Source: an uncultured Lachnospiraceae bacterium
GTDB taxonomy: Bacteria > Bacillota > Clostridia > Lachnospirales > Lachnospiraceae
Direction: 5' to 3'
Assembly (NCBI GenBank): GCA_947589305.1
Contig: CANQAP010000002.1
Span: 124,001-188,000 of the forward strand
Length of the DNA: 64,000 bases
This document shows positions 45,283 through 55,748 of this stretch, one piece after another (within the stretch, counting starts at the first letter, position 1; each line of letters starts with the position of its first letter). The notes beneath the pieces were generated by a model that saw nothing but the letters and a program-made list of their open reading frames with translations, did not search any database and was not told the DNA's origin. The position numbers were made by a program, and so were the translations under genes.

Positions 45283-45846
45283 ATGAAACGAAAGTTCATA
45301 CTGATTCATTTACTGCTCGGGTTCCTGATATTGACGGGATGTTCCGGCAATTTGGATGGATATGCTGTCAATACCATGATCATAGAAAAAAACGGTACGA
45401 TTTCGGACGTTTCCGTGGAGGATTTTTCGGACGGAACATATGATATGCAGGAATTGGAAACATATATCAATACGGAAATCGACGAATATAATGAAACGCA
45501 CGGAGAAGATAAAATTATCCTTCAACAACTGGAGACAGAAAACAGTCTCGTCAAGTTGCAACTGGACTATGCAAGTATGGAAGATTATAATTCGTTTAAT
45601 CATACGGACTATGAATTGTCTTCTTTTGCGGATACAGTGGTCAACGGTGAATTTACCTCGACGGCAGACGGAAGTTCTATTCGCTCGTCAGATATTGACG
45701 CAGCCGGCATGATGGTGCTGAAGGTGCAAGATGCCATGAATATTGTCTGCAAAGGGAAAGTATTGTATTATAATACAAATGTTAAAGAGCAGGACGGGGT
45801 ATTTTCTGCAACCGGTGACAATACGGCAATCATTGTCTTTAAATAA
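45283..45846 (+). CDS. Lipoprotein of unknown function
   Basis: 187 residues with a signal peptide and lipobox L17-T-G-C20 (FLILTGCSG). The mature part is acidic with no recognised motifs. AGGAGGG is 8 bases ahead. It lies between recO and glyS and is probably transcribed with either or both. Function unknown. Confidence 0.75.
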   Translation: MKRKFILIHLLLGFLILTGCSGNLDGYAVNTMIIEKNGTISDVSVEDFSDGTYDMQELETYINTEIDEYNETHGEDKIILQQLETENSLVKLQLDYASMEDYNSFNHTDYELSSFADTVVNGEFTSTADGSSIRSSDIDAAGMMVLKVQDAMNIVCKGKVLYYNTNVKEQDGVFSATGDNTAIIVFK

Positions 45847-45873
45847 TCAGGGGAAAGCGAGAGAGGTTGAAAG

Positions 45874-47262
45874 ATGGAAAAAACGATGGATAAGATTGTT
45901 GCCTTGGCAAAGGCGAGAGGATTTGTATATGCCGGTTCGGAAATCTACGGCGGCTTGGCAAATACATGGGATTACGGTAACTTAGGCGTAGAATTAAAAA
46001 ATAACGTCAAACGTGCTTGGTGGAAAAAATTTATTCAGGAAAATCCATACAACGTAGGCGTGGATTGCGCGATTCTCATGAATCCTCAGACGTGGGTGGC
46101 TTCCGGGCATTTAGCCGGCTTTGCCGATCCGTTAATGGATTGTAAAGAATGCCACGAACGGTTCCGCGCGGATAAACTGATCGAGGATTATGCGGCGGAG
46201 CATCAGATCACGTTAGACGGTTCCATTGACGGATGGTCGCAGGATCAGATGATGGCTTTTGTGACAGAGCATCAGGTTCCTTGTCCGTCCTGCGGTAAAC
46301 ATAACTTTACCGATATCCGTCAGTTTAACCTGATGTTTAAGACGTTTCAGGGAGTAACGGAGGATGCTAAAAATACCGTTTATTTAAGACCGGAAACGGC
46401 ACAGGGTATTTTCGTAAATTTTAAGAATGTACAACGTACCTCCCGTAAAAAAATCCCATTTGGTATCGGACAGATTGGAAAATCGTTCCGAAATGAAATC
46501 ACGCCGGGTAATTTTACTTTCCGCACCAGAGAATTTGAGCAGATGGAATTGGAATTTTTCTGCGAGCCGGGAACCGATTTAGAGTGGTTTGCGTATTGGA
46601 GACAGTTCTGTATTGATTGGTTAAGATCGTTAGGTATCCGGGAAGAGGAAATGCGTGCGAGAGATCATTCGCCGGAAGAGTTATGTTTTTACAGTAAGGG
46701 AACGACGGATATTGAGTTCTTATTCCCATTTGGCTGGGGAGAACTGTGGGGCATTGCAGACCGCACGGATTATGATCTGACACAGCATCAAACGACATCG
46801 GGAGAACCGATGGAATATTTTGATGACGAAAAGAAATCGAAATATATCCCATATGTCATTGAACCGTCACTGGGAGCGGATCGCGTTACCTTGGCATTCC
46901 TTTGCAGCGCATATGACGAGGAAGAGTTAGAAGGCGGAGATATGCGGACGGTCCTACATTTTCATCCGGCGCTTGCGCCGATCAAAATCGGTGTCCTGCC
47001 ACTTTCTAAAAAACTGGCAGACGGAGCGGAAAAGATCTATACGGAGCTTTCCAAACAGTATAACTGTGAGTATGATGACCGTGGCAATATCGGTAAGCGT
47101 TATCGTAGACAGGATGAAATCGGAACGCCGTATTGTGTGACCTATGATTTTGAATCCGAGAATGACAACGCGGTGACTGTCCGGGATCGTGATACGATGG
47201 AGCAGGAACGGATTAAGATTGATGATTTGAAGGCTTATTTCCAAGAAAAATTAGATTTTTAA
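45874..47262 (+). CDS. glyS: Glycyl-tRNA synthetase, homodimer type
   Basis: Class II aminoacyl-tRNA synthetase of 462 residues of the single-chain alpha2 form (also called GlyQS). Motif 2 [21 protein letters not shown] and motif 3 [14 protein letters not shown] are intact; the C-terminal anticodon domain holds the [15 protein letters not shown]-like region. A zinc cluster CKECHERF and CPSCGKHN is seen in the insertion. No T-box leader is present in the 27 bases upstream. Confidence 0.96.
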   Translation: MEKTMDKIVALAKARGFVYAGSEIYGGLANTWDYGNLGVELKNNVKRAWWKKFIQENPYNVGVDCAILMNPQTWVASGHLAGFADPLMDCKECHERFRADKLIEDYAAEHQITLDGSIDGWSQDQMMAFVTEHQVPCPSCGKHNFTDIRQFNLMFKTFQGVTEDAKNTVYLRPETAQGIFVNFKNVQRTSRKKIPFGIGQIGKSFRNEITPGNFTFRTREFEQMELEFFCEPGTDLEWFAYWRQFCIDWLRSLGIREEEMRARDHSPEELCFYSKGTTDIEFLFPFGWGELWGIADRTDYDLTQHQTTSGEPMEYFDDEKKSKYIPYVIEPSLGADRVTLAFLCSAYDEEELEGGDMRTVLHFHPALAPIKIGVLPLSKKLADGAEKIYTELSKQYNCEYDDRGNIGKRYRRQDEIGTPYCVTYDFESENDNAVTVRDRDTMEQERIKIDDLKAYFQEKLDF

Positions 47263-47289
47263 CAGATAAGGATCTCAAGGAAGATGAAA

Positions 47290-47319
47290 CGCACCTCATG
47301 ACAGAGGTGCGTATTTTTT
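47290..47319. terminator. Terminator after glyS
   Basis: 8-bp perfect stem CGCACCTC / GAGGTGCG, then TATTTTTTC. It lies between converging genes. Confidence 0.88.
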
Positions 47320-47359
47320 CATTTTATTTGTACGGAGCTATCGAGAGAGGATACCGCCG

Positions 47360-48142
47360 TTACTTCTGTGAGTATGTTTCCATTTCGTCAATGACCTGCG
47401 TGAGAGAATGCAGGGATGATTTGATAGTCCGATTGATCTCGCCGGAATTGACGGCAAGTTTTCCAAACTCAGACGCAACGACTGCAAAGCCGCGACCGAA
47501 TTCCCCGGCACGGGCAGCTTCGATCGACGCATTCAGTGAAAGGATTTTTTGCTTATTCTCAATCTTATCCAATGCGAGAGATTTTGCATTGATCTCTTCG
47601 ATCAGATCAGCCGCCTGCCCGATATCGTTTTTCAAAACGTTCACCAGCTGGCTGCTGGCGGATTTGTTGTATTCAAAATTAACAAGCAGGTTGACCGTAT
47701 CGCCCAGTAATTTGGAAGCGGCACGGATCGATTCTTCGGATTTGACCGGTACATGCCGAAGCGCTTCTATGTAAGTATCCGGTTGTATTCCCAGTTCGGA
47801 AGCGATCTGACGGAACTTATCTTCATCCGGTTCGGAAGGCAGGACTTGTCCGCCAATGATTTTTCCTAAATATATATCTCCGACTTTGATATCAATGCTG
47901 AAGTCCATGAGACCGGCATGGCAAAAATAAGTGCCGGTGCAGGTATTGTCGCATTTTGTACAACGCCGCAGCCCCTCGGTCGTACCGCGAGTGTGTTTCA
48001 TGCAGAAATCGGTAAAACCGATTTCTTTTGTGATATAATTGCCTTCGTTGTCAACGGCAATGGTCGCCATACCGGTTGCTTTTGACCAGTCTTCCATAAT
48101 CTGCTCGAGTAGTGAAAGATCAAAAAAGTCTCTGATATTCAT
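47360..48142 (-). CDS. Cytoplasmic PocR-domain/chemoreceptor-like protein
   Basis: 260 residues. Residues about 1-165 are a PocR ligand-binding domain with cysteines in [16 protein letters not shown] suited to a metal or small-molecule site. Residues about 195-260 are a shortened methyl-accepting signalling tip: [20 protein letters not shown] and [16 protein letters not shown]. No membrane helix or HAMP, so it is a soluble receptor that could join a chemosensory array. Only part of the hairpin that binds CheA is present, and no che gene is nearby. ATG 48142 is preceded by GGGGGAT. Confidence 0.8.
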   Translation of the reverse strand: MNIRDFFDLSLLEQIMEDWSKATGMATIAVDNEGNYITKEIGFTDFCMKHTRGTTEGLRRCTKCDNTCTGTYFCHAGLMDFSIDIKVGDIYLGKIIGGQVLPSEPDEDKFRQIASELGIQPDTYIEALRHVPVKSEESIRAASKLLGDTVNLLVNFEYNKSASSQLVNVLKNDIGQAADLIEEINAKSLALDKIENKQKILSLNASIEAARAGEFGRGFAVVASEFGKLAVNSGEINRTIKSSLHSLTQVIDEMETYSQK

Positions 48143-48289
48143 AATATCCCCCATTTGTTTGATATGTACATAATGATATGTATATATTGTATAAACATTA
48201 CTATCGTATGAAATTAATTATACCTGAAAATGATTTTTTTTCAAGATATAACAAAAATATAAAAAAATGAAAAAAATTGTGAAATAATG

Positions 48290-48318
48290 TTGACAGTGCT
48301 TCCCTCCTTTGTTAGAAT
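48290..48318 (+). promoter_or_regulatory. Promoter of the NlpC/P60 gene
   Basis: TTGACA and TAGAAT with a 17-base spacer. Confidence 0.8.
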
Positions 48319-48374
48319 ACAAATGTAACAAGTTGTAACAAATTTGTAATAATTACGAAAAGTTGGGGTAACAT

Positions 48375-49586
48375 ATGAAAAAGACAGTCGTGAGTGCGGC
48401 AATTATGATAATGATGGGAGCAGGCATAGCGGTTACTACACACGCTGTGACACTGCAAACGGAGAGCACTGTTCAGAATGTACAGCAGGAGGCAGAAGCG
48501 GCTGAAGAATCCGCACAGATTTCTGATATCAATGTTACATTGCGAAAGAACAGCAGCGAGTCGGAGATTCAGGAAGTACCGGAGACAACGGAAGATGAAA
48601 AACCGGCTTTAGCAGCACCGGAGGATACAGAGAAGGAAGATACGGAAGTTCCGGAAGAACCGGAATGTCAGTATCCGGAATGGCAGGATTATGTAGTGGC
48701 AAATGTAGAAGGAAGTCTTCGCGTACGGGAAGAAGCAAATACTGATTCCGCCATTGTCGGAAAGTTGTATCCATATACAGTAGCGAAAATCATAGAAGCA
48801 GGTGACGAATGGACGAAGATTGAATCGGGTTCGGTCAGCGGATATGTTTCAAATGAATATCTCATGTTTGGCGATGAGGCAGGAGCATATATCACAGAGA
48901 ATTATAAGTATTGCGCGACAGTCGAGGTTCAGGCTCTGAACGTACGGAAGGAACAGAGTACGGAAAGCGAGTGTATCGGCTCCGTCACTGGCGGTCGTGA
49001 ACTGGATATATTGAGTGAAACGGACGAATGGGTAGAGATCCGGTATACGGATGATATAACGGGATATGTAGCAAGAGAATATGTAGAAGTAGGATGGAAT
49101 TATCCGGTTGCCATAACGATTGAAGAAGAACAAGCGATGATCGCGGCAGCTAGAGCGGCGCAGGTATCGGCAAATGCACAGACGGTATCCTCGGAAGCGG
49201 CTGCAGTTCTGCCTCCGGTACAGACTTCGGCAGAAGGCTTGGCTTTGGGTGCGGAGATCGCAGCATATGCGTGCCAGTTCGTGGGCAATCCTTATGTATA
49301 CGGCGGATGTAGTCTGACCGGCGGAACCGATTGCAGTGGTTTTACGATGGCGGTATATGCACAGTTTGGATATTCCCTGAGCCATTCATCGAGTGTGCAA
49401 ATGACACAAGGGACCCCTGTTTCGTTGGATGCCGTACAGCCGGGGGACATTATCTGCTATTCCGGTCATGTTGGGTTGTATATCGGTGGCGGACAGATCG
49501 TACATGCTGCTACAGAGTCAACCGGGATCATTATCTCAAATATGTATTATTCTACACCGATTGGTGCTAGGAGAATCGTTCAGTAA
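48375..49586 (+). CDS. SH3-domain NlpC/P60 cell-wall endopeptidase
   Basis: 403-residue secreted protein. A signal peptide (about 1-25) is followed by an acidic low-complexity region (about 50-105), two bacterial SH3 domains (LRVREEANTDSAIVGKL near 118 and LNVRKEQSTESECIGSV near 190) and a C-terminal NlpC/P60 domain with Cys320 (GGTDCSGF) and His365 (SGHVGLYIGGG). It would cut peptide cross-links or stems in peptidoglycan. The promoter has consensus -35 and -10, so expression is likely vegetative. Confidence 0.92.
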   Translation: MKKTVVSAAIMIMMGAGIAVTTHAVTLQTESTVQNVQQEAEAAEESAQISDINVTLRKNSSESEIQEVPETTEDEKPALAAPEDTEKEDTEVPEEPECQYPEWQDYVVANVEGSLRVREEANTDSAIVGKLYPYTVAKIIEAGDEWTKIESGSVSGYVSNEYLMFGDEAGAYITENYKYCATVEVQALNVRKEQSTESECIGSVTGGRELDILSETDEWVEIRYTDDITGYVAREYVEVGWNYPVAITIEEEQAMIAAARAAQVSANAQTVSSEAAAVLPPVQTSAEGLALGAEIAAYACQFVGNPYVYGGCSLTGGTDCSGFTMAVYAQFGYSLSHSSSVQMTQGTPVSLDAVQPGDIICYSGHVGLYIGGGQIVHAATESTGIIISNMYYSTPIGARRIVQ

Positions 49587-49621
49587 CAGCAAAAAAAACT
49601 GTGTGTGTGGTCATATATTTT

Positions 49622-49648
49622 ATGCCGGTGTCGGTTAGACACCGGCAT
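49622..49648 (+). terminator. Terminator after the NlpC/P60 gene
   Basis: 11-bp perfect stem ATGCCGGTGTC / GACACCGGCAT followed by TTCCTTTG. Confidence 0.85.
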
Positions 49649-49721
49649 TTCCTTTGTCAGATCGGAATTCTTTTTGCCATAATATGTTAAATATGGATAT
49701 TATTTAAAATTATTCTTAAAA

Positions 49722-49754
49722 TTGACTTCAAAAAAATAGAAATTATGGTATAAT
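49722..49754 (+). promoter_or_regulatory. Promoter of ppdK
   Basis: Extended -10 TGGTATAAT (TATAAT at 49749). TTGACT lies 21 bases upstream, longer than normal, so the TG extension is probably important. Confidence 0.55.
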
Positions 49755-49819
49755 AATGAATAGTGACCGTACCGATGGGGACGGGCTAAAATAATCAATA
49801 CTTAGGAGGTAAGTTACAA

Positions 49820-52447
49820 ATGGCAAACAAATGGGTATATTTGTTTACGGAAGGAAACGCGAACATGCGTGAGCTTCTTGGTGGTAAAGGTGCAAATCTT
49901 GCCGAAATGACGAATATCGGTCTTCCGGTTCCGCAGGGCTTCACAATTACGACAGAGGCATGTACGCAGTATTACGAAGATGGTCGCGAGATCAACGATG
50001 AAATTCAGGGACAGATTAATGAGTATATCGTTAAGATGGAAGAAATTACAGGAAAGAAATTTGGAGATAAGGAGAATCCGCTTTTGGTTTCTGTTCGTTC
50101 CGGCGCAAGAGCTTCTATGCCGGGTATGATGGATACCATTTTGAATTTGGGATTAAATGAAGATGTTGTTGAAGTTATCGCAGCAAAATCAGGAAATCCG
50201 CGTTGGGCATGGGATTGCTACAGACGGTTTATCCAGATGTATTCCGATGTCGTTATGGAAGTCGGCAAGAAGTATTTTGAAGAATTGATCGACGAGATGA
50301 AAGCTAAGAAGGGCGTAACTTATGATGTTGAGCTGACTGCTGAAGACTTAAGAGAATTGGCTGGACAGTTCAAGGCGGAGTATAAGTCTAAGATCGGACA
50401 AGACTTCCCGGATGATCCGAAGGAGCAGTTAATGGGAGCCGTGAAAGCGGTATTCCGTTCATGGGATAACCCAAGAGCAAATGTTTACAGAAGAGATAAC
50501 GATATCCCGTATTCTTGGGGTACTGCTGTCAATGTACAGAGTATGGCATTCGGTAACATGGGTGACGATTGCGGTACCGGTGTTGCATTTACGCGTGATC
50601 CTGCTACCGGTGAGAAGAAGCTGATGGGCGAGTTCCTGATCAATGCACAGGGTGAAGACGTTGTTGCAGGTGTACGTACTCCAATGCCGATCGCAAAGAT
50701 GGCTGAGGAATTCCCGGAAGCATTTGCACAGTTCCAGCAGGTATGTAAGACGTTGGAAGACCATTACAGAGATATGCAGGATATGGAATTTACGGTAGAG
50801 AATAAGAAACTCTACATGCTGCAGACAAGAAACGGTAAGAGAACCGCTCAGGCTGCATTAAAGATTGCCTGCGATCTGGTTGATGAAGGCATGAGAACGG
50901 AAGAAGAGGCAGTGGCAATGATCGATCCGAGAAACTTGGATACCTTGCTTCATCCGCAGTTTGATGCCGCTGCATTAAAGGCAGCTACACCGATCGGAAA
51001 AGGTCTTGGCGCTTCTCCGGGTGCTGCTTGCGGTAAGATCGTATTCTCTGCAGAGGATGCTGAAAACTGGAATGCAAGAGGCGAGAAAGTTGTTTTGGTA
51101 AGATTAGAGACTTCACCGGAAGATATTACCGGTATGAAGGCATCTCAAGGTATCTTAACGGTTCGTGGCGGTATGACCAGCCATGCTGCAGTCGTTGCCC
51201 GTGGTATGGGAACCTGCTGTGTATCCGGTTGCGGTGACATTGCGATGGATGAGGAAAATAAGAAGTTTACGTTAGCAGGCAAGGAATTCCATGAAGGAGA
51301 TTATCTCTCAATTGATGGTACGACCGGTAACATTTATGACGGTCTGATTCCTACCGTAGATGCTACGATCGCAGGTGAATTCGGAAGAATCATGGCATGG
51401 GCTGATAAATACAGAACTTTAAAGGTTCGTACCAATGCAGATACGCCGGCAGATGCTAAGAAGGCACGCGAACTGGGTGCAGAAGGTATCGGACTTTGCC
51501 GTACAGAGCATATGTTCTTTGAAGAAAGCAGAATTGCTGCATTCCGTGAAATGATCTGTTCGGATACCGTAGAAGAAAGAGAAGCTGCTTTGGAGAAGAT
51601 CCTTCCATATCAGCAGGGCGACTTTGAAGCATTGTATGAAGCCTTGGAAGGCAATCCGGTTACGATCCGTTTCTTGGATCCGCCGCTTCATGAGTTTGTT
51701 CCGACGGAAGAAGCCGATATCAAGAAGCTGGCAGAAGCACAGGGTAAATCAGTTGAGACCATTAAGACGATCATTGAAGGCTTACATGAGTTTAACCCGA
51801 TGATGGGACACAGAGGATGCCGTTTGGCAGTTACCTATCCGGAAATTGCTAAAATGCAGACGAAGGCAGTGATTCGCGCGGCAATCAATGTGCAGAAGAA
51901 GCATCCGGATTGGAATGTAAAACCGGAGATCATGATCCCGTTGGTTTGTGAGATCAAGGAATTAAAATACGTTAAGAAAGTAGTTGTAGAGACTGCGGAT
52001 GCTGAGATTGCGGCAGCAGGTGTGAAACTGGAATATGAGGTCGGTACGATGATCGAGATTCCGAGAGCCGCATTGACTGCTGACGAGATCGCTACAGAGG
52101 CAGATTTCTTCTGCTTCGGTACAAATGACTTGACGCAGATGACCTTCGGCTTTTCTCGTGATGATGCCGGTAAGTTCTTGGATGCTTACTATGATACCAA
52201 GATTTTTGAAAATGATCCGTTTGCAAAATTGGATCAGACCGGTGTTGGCAAATTGATGGAAATGGCGATCAAGTTAGGCAAGCCGGTAAATCCAAAGTTG
52301 CATGTTGGAATCTGTGGAGAACATGGCGGAGATCCTTCATCCGTTGAGTTCTGCCATAAGATTGGTTTGGACTATGTATCATGTTCACCGTTCCGTGTAC
52401 CGATCGCACGTTTGGCAGCAGCTCAGGCAGCAATCAATAATAAATAG
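49820..52447 (+). CDS. ppdK: Pyruvate phosphate dikinase
   Basis: Enzyme of 875 residues converting pyruvate, ATP and phosphate with PEP, AMP and pyrophosphate, used in anaerobes for gluconeogenesis or glycolysis. The phosphoryl-carrier His455 is in GGMTSHAAVVARGMG, the ATP-grasp N-domain has SVRSGARASMPGMMDT, and the C-terminal domain has the catalytic cysteine in VGICGEHGGDP. Codon choice is more biased (GGT, AAG) than the neighbours, as expected for a very highly expressed gene. AGGAGG lies before the ATG. Confidence 0.97.
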   Translation: MANKWVYLFTEGNANMRELLGGKGANLAEMTNIGLPVPQGFTITTEACTQYYEDGREINDEIQGQINEYIVKMEEITGKKFGDKENPLLVSVRSGARASMPGMMDTILNLGLNEDVVEVIAAKSGNPRWAWDCYRRFIQMYSDVVMEVGKKYFEELIDEMKAKKGVTYDVELTAEDLRELAGQFKAEYKSKIGQDFPDDPKEQLMGAVKAVFRSWDNPRANVYRRDNDIPYSWGTAVNVQSMAFGNMGDDCGTGVAFTRDPATGEKKLMGEFLINAQGEDVVAGVRTPMPIAKMAEEFPEAFAQFQQVCKTLEDHYRDMQDMEFTVENKKLYMLQTRNGKRTAQAALKIACDLVDEGMRTEEEAVAMIDPRNLDTLLHPQFDAAALKAATPIGKGLGASPGAACGKIVFSAEDAENWNARGEKVVLVRLETSPEDITGMKASQGILTVRGGMTSHAAVVARGMGTCCVSGCGDIAMDEENKKFTLAGKEFHEGDYLSIDGTTGNIYDGLIPTVDATIAGEFGRIMAWADKYRTLKVRTNADTPADAKKARELGAEGIGLCRTEHMFFEESRIAAFREMICSDTVEEREAALEKILPYQQGDFEALYEALEGNPVTIRFLDPPLHEFVPTEEADIKKLAEAQGKSVETIKTIIEGLHEFNPMMGHRGCRLAVTYPEIAKMQTKAVIRAAINVQKKHPDWNVKPEIMIPLVCEIKELKYVKKVVVETADAEIAAAGVKLEYEVGTMIEIPRAALTADEIATEADFFCFGTNDLTQMTFGFSRDDAGKFLDAYYDTKIFENDPFAKLDQTGVGKLMEMAIKLGKPVNPKLHVGICGEHGGDPSSVEFCHKIGLDYVSCSPFRVPIARLAAAQAAINNK

Positions 52448-52490
52448 GATTCGGGTCACTTTGCGCCGGATTCTAATCTGACAAAATGAG

Positions 52491-52531
52491 AATAAGCGTA
52501 TCATTAGAAATAGTGGTACGCTTATTTTTTT
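52491..52531 (+). terminator. Terminator after ppdK
   Basis: 10-bp stem AATAAGCGTA / TACGCTTATT and a long T run. Confidence 0.88.
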
Positions 52532-52612
52532 GTACTTGTAAGGAATATCATCTCATGGCTGTTTCCATCATAGTGATGGATCCCATGTAATGATACTCAA
52601 TAATAGTAAAAA

Positions 52613-52644
52613 TTGACAAAAAAGCATAAATGGGTTACTATAAT
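52613..52644 (+). promoter_or_regulatory. Promoter of the ABC permease gene
   Basis: TTGACA at 52613 with TACTAT at 17-base spacing (52636) or TATAAT (52639) at 20-base spacing. Confidence 0.6.
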
Positions 52645-52664
52645 GTCGGAGTTTGATAGTTTTG

Positions 52665-52732
52665 ATCATAATGCGATACGTTCTGTCAATCATCTTTTTG
52701 GTCAGCGTATTTCAGACGCCGTATCGTATGAT
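52665..52732 (+). promoter_or_regulatory. Leader inverted repeat before the ABC permease
   Basis: ATCATA-(ATG)-CGATACG pairs with CGTATCG-TATGAT (13 pairs with a 3-base bulge), loop about 39 bases. The GAGG ribosome binding site directly follows, so the fold could influence translation. Confidence 0.4.
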
Positions 52733-52743
52733 TTGAGGTAGAT

Positions 52744-55731
52744 ATGAAAAAAGTGGGGGTTTTCTTAAAGTTATCCTTTCGTTACTGGAAAGTACATTTT
52801 AAAAGAATGATTACCTTAGCGGTCATCTGCATTTTGGGAACGGTCGCTCTTTGTTTTTCGTGCCTTTATATACGCAGTGAAAAAGCTCTGATCATGGAAG
52901 AAGAACTGACTCTGCTGGGGGATTATGATGTCGTTATTTATGGAGTGGAAGAAACTGACATTTCTTTGGTGGCGGAACAGGATGCTGTCTCATCCTATGG
53001 TTTTTACCGGGAGCTGGGGTATGCGGACATGGGCGGCGTACCACAGTGCAAAGTGGCTTCTTTCCCCGATGAACGTTCTGAGCAGATGTATCATATGGTC
53101 TGTATAGATGGGGCTTATCCGCAAAAGGAAAATGAAATCGCCATAGATGCGGATACTGCCAAAAAGTTCGGTGTGCCACCAATGCCGGGACAGAAAATAG
53201 TACTGACATTGTATGATATAGAAGGGAATGGCTTAGGTGATCGGGAATATACCATTTCGGGTGTTTTTCAGGCATCATCTGCCGGCGGATATGGAGGATT
53301 TTACCGCTATCCGATCGCGGGTTCTAATGGTATGGATGGATACAGCGTTCCGTCTATGTTTGTTTTTGATAGCGAAAAAGAGTTTTTTCAAAGTTCCATA
53401 ACCACAGTTTTGCTTCAGACCGAATCCGACATCCAAGCACTGACTGCAGAGATGGAGCAGGCGGATTTTTCTAAATGGTTCTGTGATGCCCCGATGGGAA
53501 GGACAATGGCATATTCTTATATTTTGGGACTAACCGAACATATCACCAGTGAATATGGGGAAATGAATATTTCCAGCCTTCTTGCAGCCATACGGGATGG
53601 AAATGTATGGAAGGATTTTTATTCATCCGTCTTGATTCCTATGTTTGCAGCACTGATTCTTGCGATCGTGATGATATCCGTATTTAGTATTGTTTGGGAC
53701 ATCATCATGGGACGCTTAAAGGAAGTTGCCATTTTGCGTAGCCTTTGCATGACAAAGCAGGGGGTCTTTCTGTATCTTTTTTCGGAGCTAACGGTTTTTA
53801 TCATCATTTTTCTGGCGTTAGGTCTGATCATTGGGAGTGTCCTGCACTATCTGCTTGTGCAGGGGATGAATGTTTATTTTGGTATCCATATCCCTCTTGG
53901 TTTTCACGTCAACACTTATGTGGCATCGGTTACTCCGCAGCCATGGCTGTATGCTGCGGCAGTGATTGGTATCAGTGGCATGGCAGCCATGTTGCTGCCG
54001 CTTTTGAAAATGTCAAAAAGCACTCCGGTTTCTGTTTTCAGAATGAAATACCAGAAAAAAGAAACGCTGTGGAAGCGGCATGTGACTGATTTTTCTAACC
54101 GTACATGGCAGCAGGTCATCAGCAGGCATATTCGTTTCCATGAGAGATCGGTTCTGGTCATCATGGTTATTATCATGTGTGCGGCATTTTTTGGCTATAA
54201 TTATTTCAAGGCGTTTACGGATAAAGAAAATGTGGAATATATAAACGAATTAAGTGCCAGCGGATTGAATGGCTGGGATTGCGTCGCAGAAAAAAGTTCC
54301 ATGTCGGATCCTTATGTTTTTTTGATCGAAAACCATCATGATCATGGAATCGAAGAAGATACATACATAAGATTTGCCGAACAGGATTTTGTGCAGACGG
54401 CTTTTGCCCGTATTGTCAATAAGTCTACAAGGTTAGTCTGTCAAAAAGACAATACGCCTATAGCCGTAGAACACATGATGGATCCTTTTTCCATGCGGCA
54501 GTATGAGATATATGAAGCGTCGGAGGATCCTTACGAACGAACGGAATATGAAGCAGAAAATGCAATGATCGAACAGATTGGTTATGATCCCGATGAAAAT
54601 ATCTATGCTTTGCCGACGATTGGTGTATTGCCGAATGAGTTTGCAGCACTTGCGCCATATGTGGCGGATGGGGAAATCGATTTGGAAAAAATTAAAAGTG
54701 GTGAGGAAACGGTGCTGGTTGTGCCATCTGACATGGAAAATGCTGCTATAGCGGCGTTTCATGCAGGCGATACGATGCTGTTAAGCGATATCGTACTTTC
54801 CGAAGAAGAAGAACATTATCCGTTTTCTTCCGGGAATCCGTTTGACTATGCAGAACCGGTATATTTGGAATATGTGGAGGATCCCAGCGGAGCAGATGTC
54901 CGTTATGCTTCTTTTGCCTTTGGGAAAAGAAAGGATATTCATACGAAGATTGGCGCGGTGATTGTGTTAGAGGATGAAGAGCTTTATGAAAAATTTCTTC
55001 TGCCTTGTCAGGAACTGGCTGGTTATGGGGATAGTAGGGATGCCGCTTACGGTCCTTGCCTCTTGTGCATACCGGACACGTTTGTGAGCTGGGGACTGCC
55101 GGACCGCCTGTTTACGGAGGCGAAATTTTTAATCTCGGAACATGGAAATCTTTCAGAAGTAAATGATTTGTTTTACGAAACGTTTGGGAAATGCAAGGGT
55201 CTTACCTTTTCGTCATCGTTTGAGATTATGAAAAAGATGAAAGCGAATGCAGGGAATACTATGATTATCTATTATATCTTGATTCTCATGCTGGTATTAT
55301 TGGGTATGATTGCCGTCGGTATCAAATTTTATAGTCGGATAAAACTAAATGCTCAGGCGATCGCAAAACTGCGAGCGATCGGAATGTCATTGCCGCAGAT
55401 AGAACATCTGATCCTTCGGCAGAATATCAGTTATCCTCTGATCGGGGGCGTAGTATCTTTGATCCCGACCTTTTTATGCCAGTTATTCTTTTTCTATATT
55501 ACAAGACAGATCGATTCCGGAGCATGGAGTGGATTTGGCGTTATCACCGGAGAGACGCCATGGTATCATAACGTACCGTTCCGATACAGCCTGTTTTCCT
55601 ATCATCCGGTCTTGGTACTATTAGTGATCGTGATCATCTTTGAGTGCTTGATGCTGATGGCAACGATACCTCAAATACGATATATGCGGAAACAGATTAT
55701 TGCGGAAATGATTGATACGGACTCATTTTAA
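52744..55731 (+). CDS. FtsX-type ABC transporter permease
   Basis: 995 residues. The layout matches MacB/FtsX permeases of long type: helix near 18-38, an extracytoplasmic domain (about 45-290), three helices (about 296-430), a second large extracytoplasmic region (about 480-840) and a final FtsX module (about 845-985). This topology is used to move lipoproteins, peptides or toxins, or to sense antimicrobial peptides, not for uptake. The ATPase follows 17 bases later. The substrate is unknown. Confidence 0.88.
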   Translation: MKKVGVFLKLSFRYWKVHFKRMITLAVICILGTVALCFSCLYIRSEKALIMEEELTLLGDYDVVIYGVEETDISLVAEQDAVSSYGFYRELGYADMGGVPQCKVASFPDERSEQMYHMVCIDGAYPQKENEIAIDADTAKKFGVPPMPGQKIVLTLYDIEGNGLGDREYTISGVFQASSAGGYGGFYRYPIAGSNGMDGYSVPSMFVFDSEKEFFQSSITTVLLQTESDIQALTAEMEQADFSKWFCDAPMGRTMAYSYILGLTEHITSEYGEMNISSLLAAIRDGNVWKDFYSSVLIPMFAALILAIVMISVFSIVWDIIMGRLKEVAILRSLCMTKQGVFLYLFSELTVFIIIFLALGLIIGSVLHYLLVQGMNVYFGIHIPLGFHVNTYVASVTPQPWLYAAAVIGISGMAAMLLPLLKMSKSTPVSVFRMKYQKKETLWKRHVTDFSNRTWQQVISRHIRFHERSVLVIMVIIMCAAFFGYNYFKAFTDKENVEYINELSASGLNGWDCVAEKSSMSDPYVFLIENHHDHGIEEDTYIRFAEQDFVQTAFARIVNKSTRLVCQKDNTPIAVEHMMDPFSMRQYEIYEASEDPYERTEYEAENAMIEQIGYDPDENIYALPTIGVLPNEFAALAPYVADGEIDLEKIKSGEETVLVVPSDMENAAIAAFHAGDTMLLSDIVLSEEEEHYPFSSGNPFDYAEPVYLEYVEDPSGADVRYASFAFGKRKDIHTKIGAVIVLEDEELYEKFLLPCQELAGYGDSRDAAYGPCLLCIPDTFVSWGLPDRLFTEAKFLISEHGNLSEVNDLFYETFGKCKGLTFSSSFEIMKKMKANAGNTMIIYYILILMLVLLGMIAVGIKFYSRIKLNAQAIAKLRAIGMSLPQIEHLILRQNISYPLIGGVVSLIPTFLCQLFFFYITRQIDSGAWSGFGVITGETPWYHNVPFRYSLFSYHPVLVLLVIVIIFECLMLMATIPQIRYMRKQIIAEMIDTDSF

Positions 55732-55748
55732 AGGAGAAGTGATATACA

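Noticed and set aside
45847-45873. T-box riboswitch before glyS
   Set aside because: Only 27 bases separate glyS from the lipoprotein gene, too short for a T-box.
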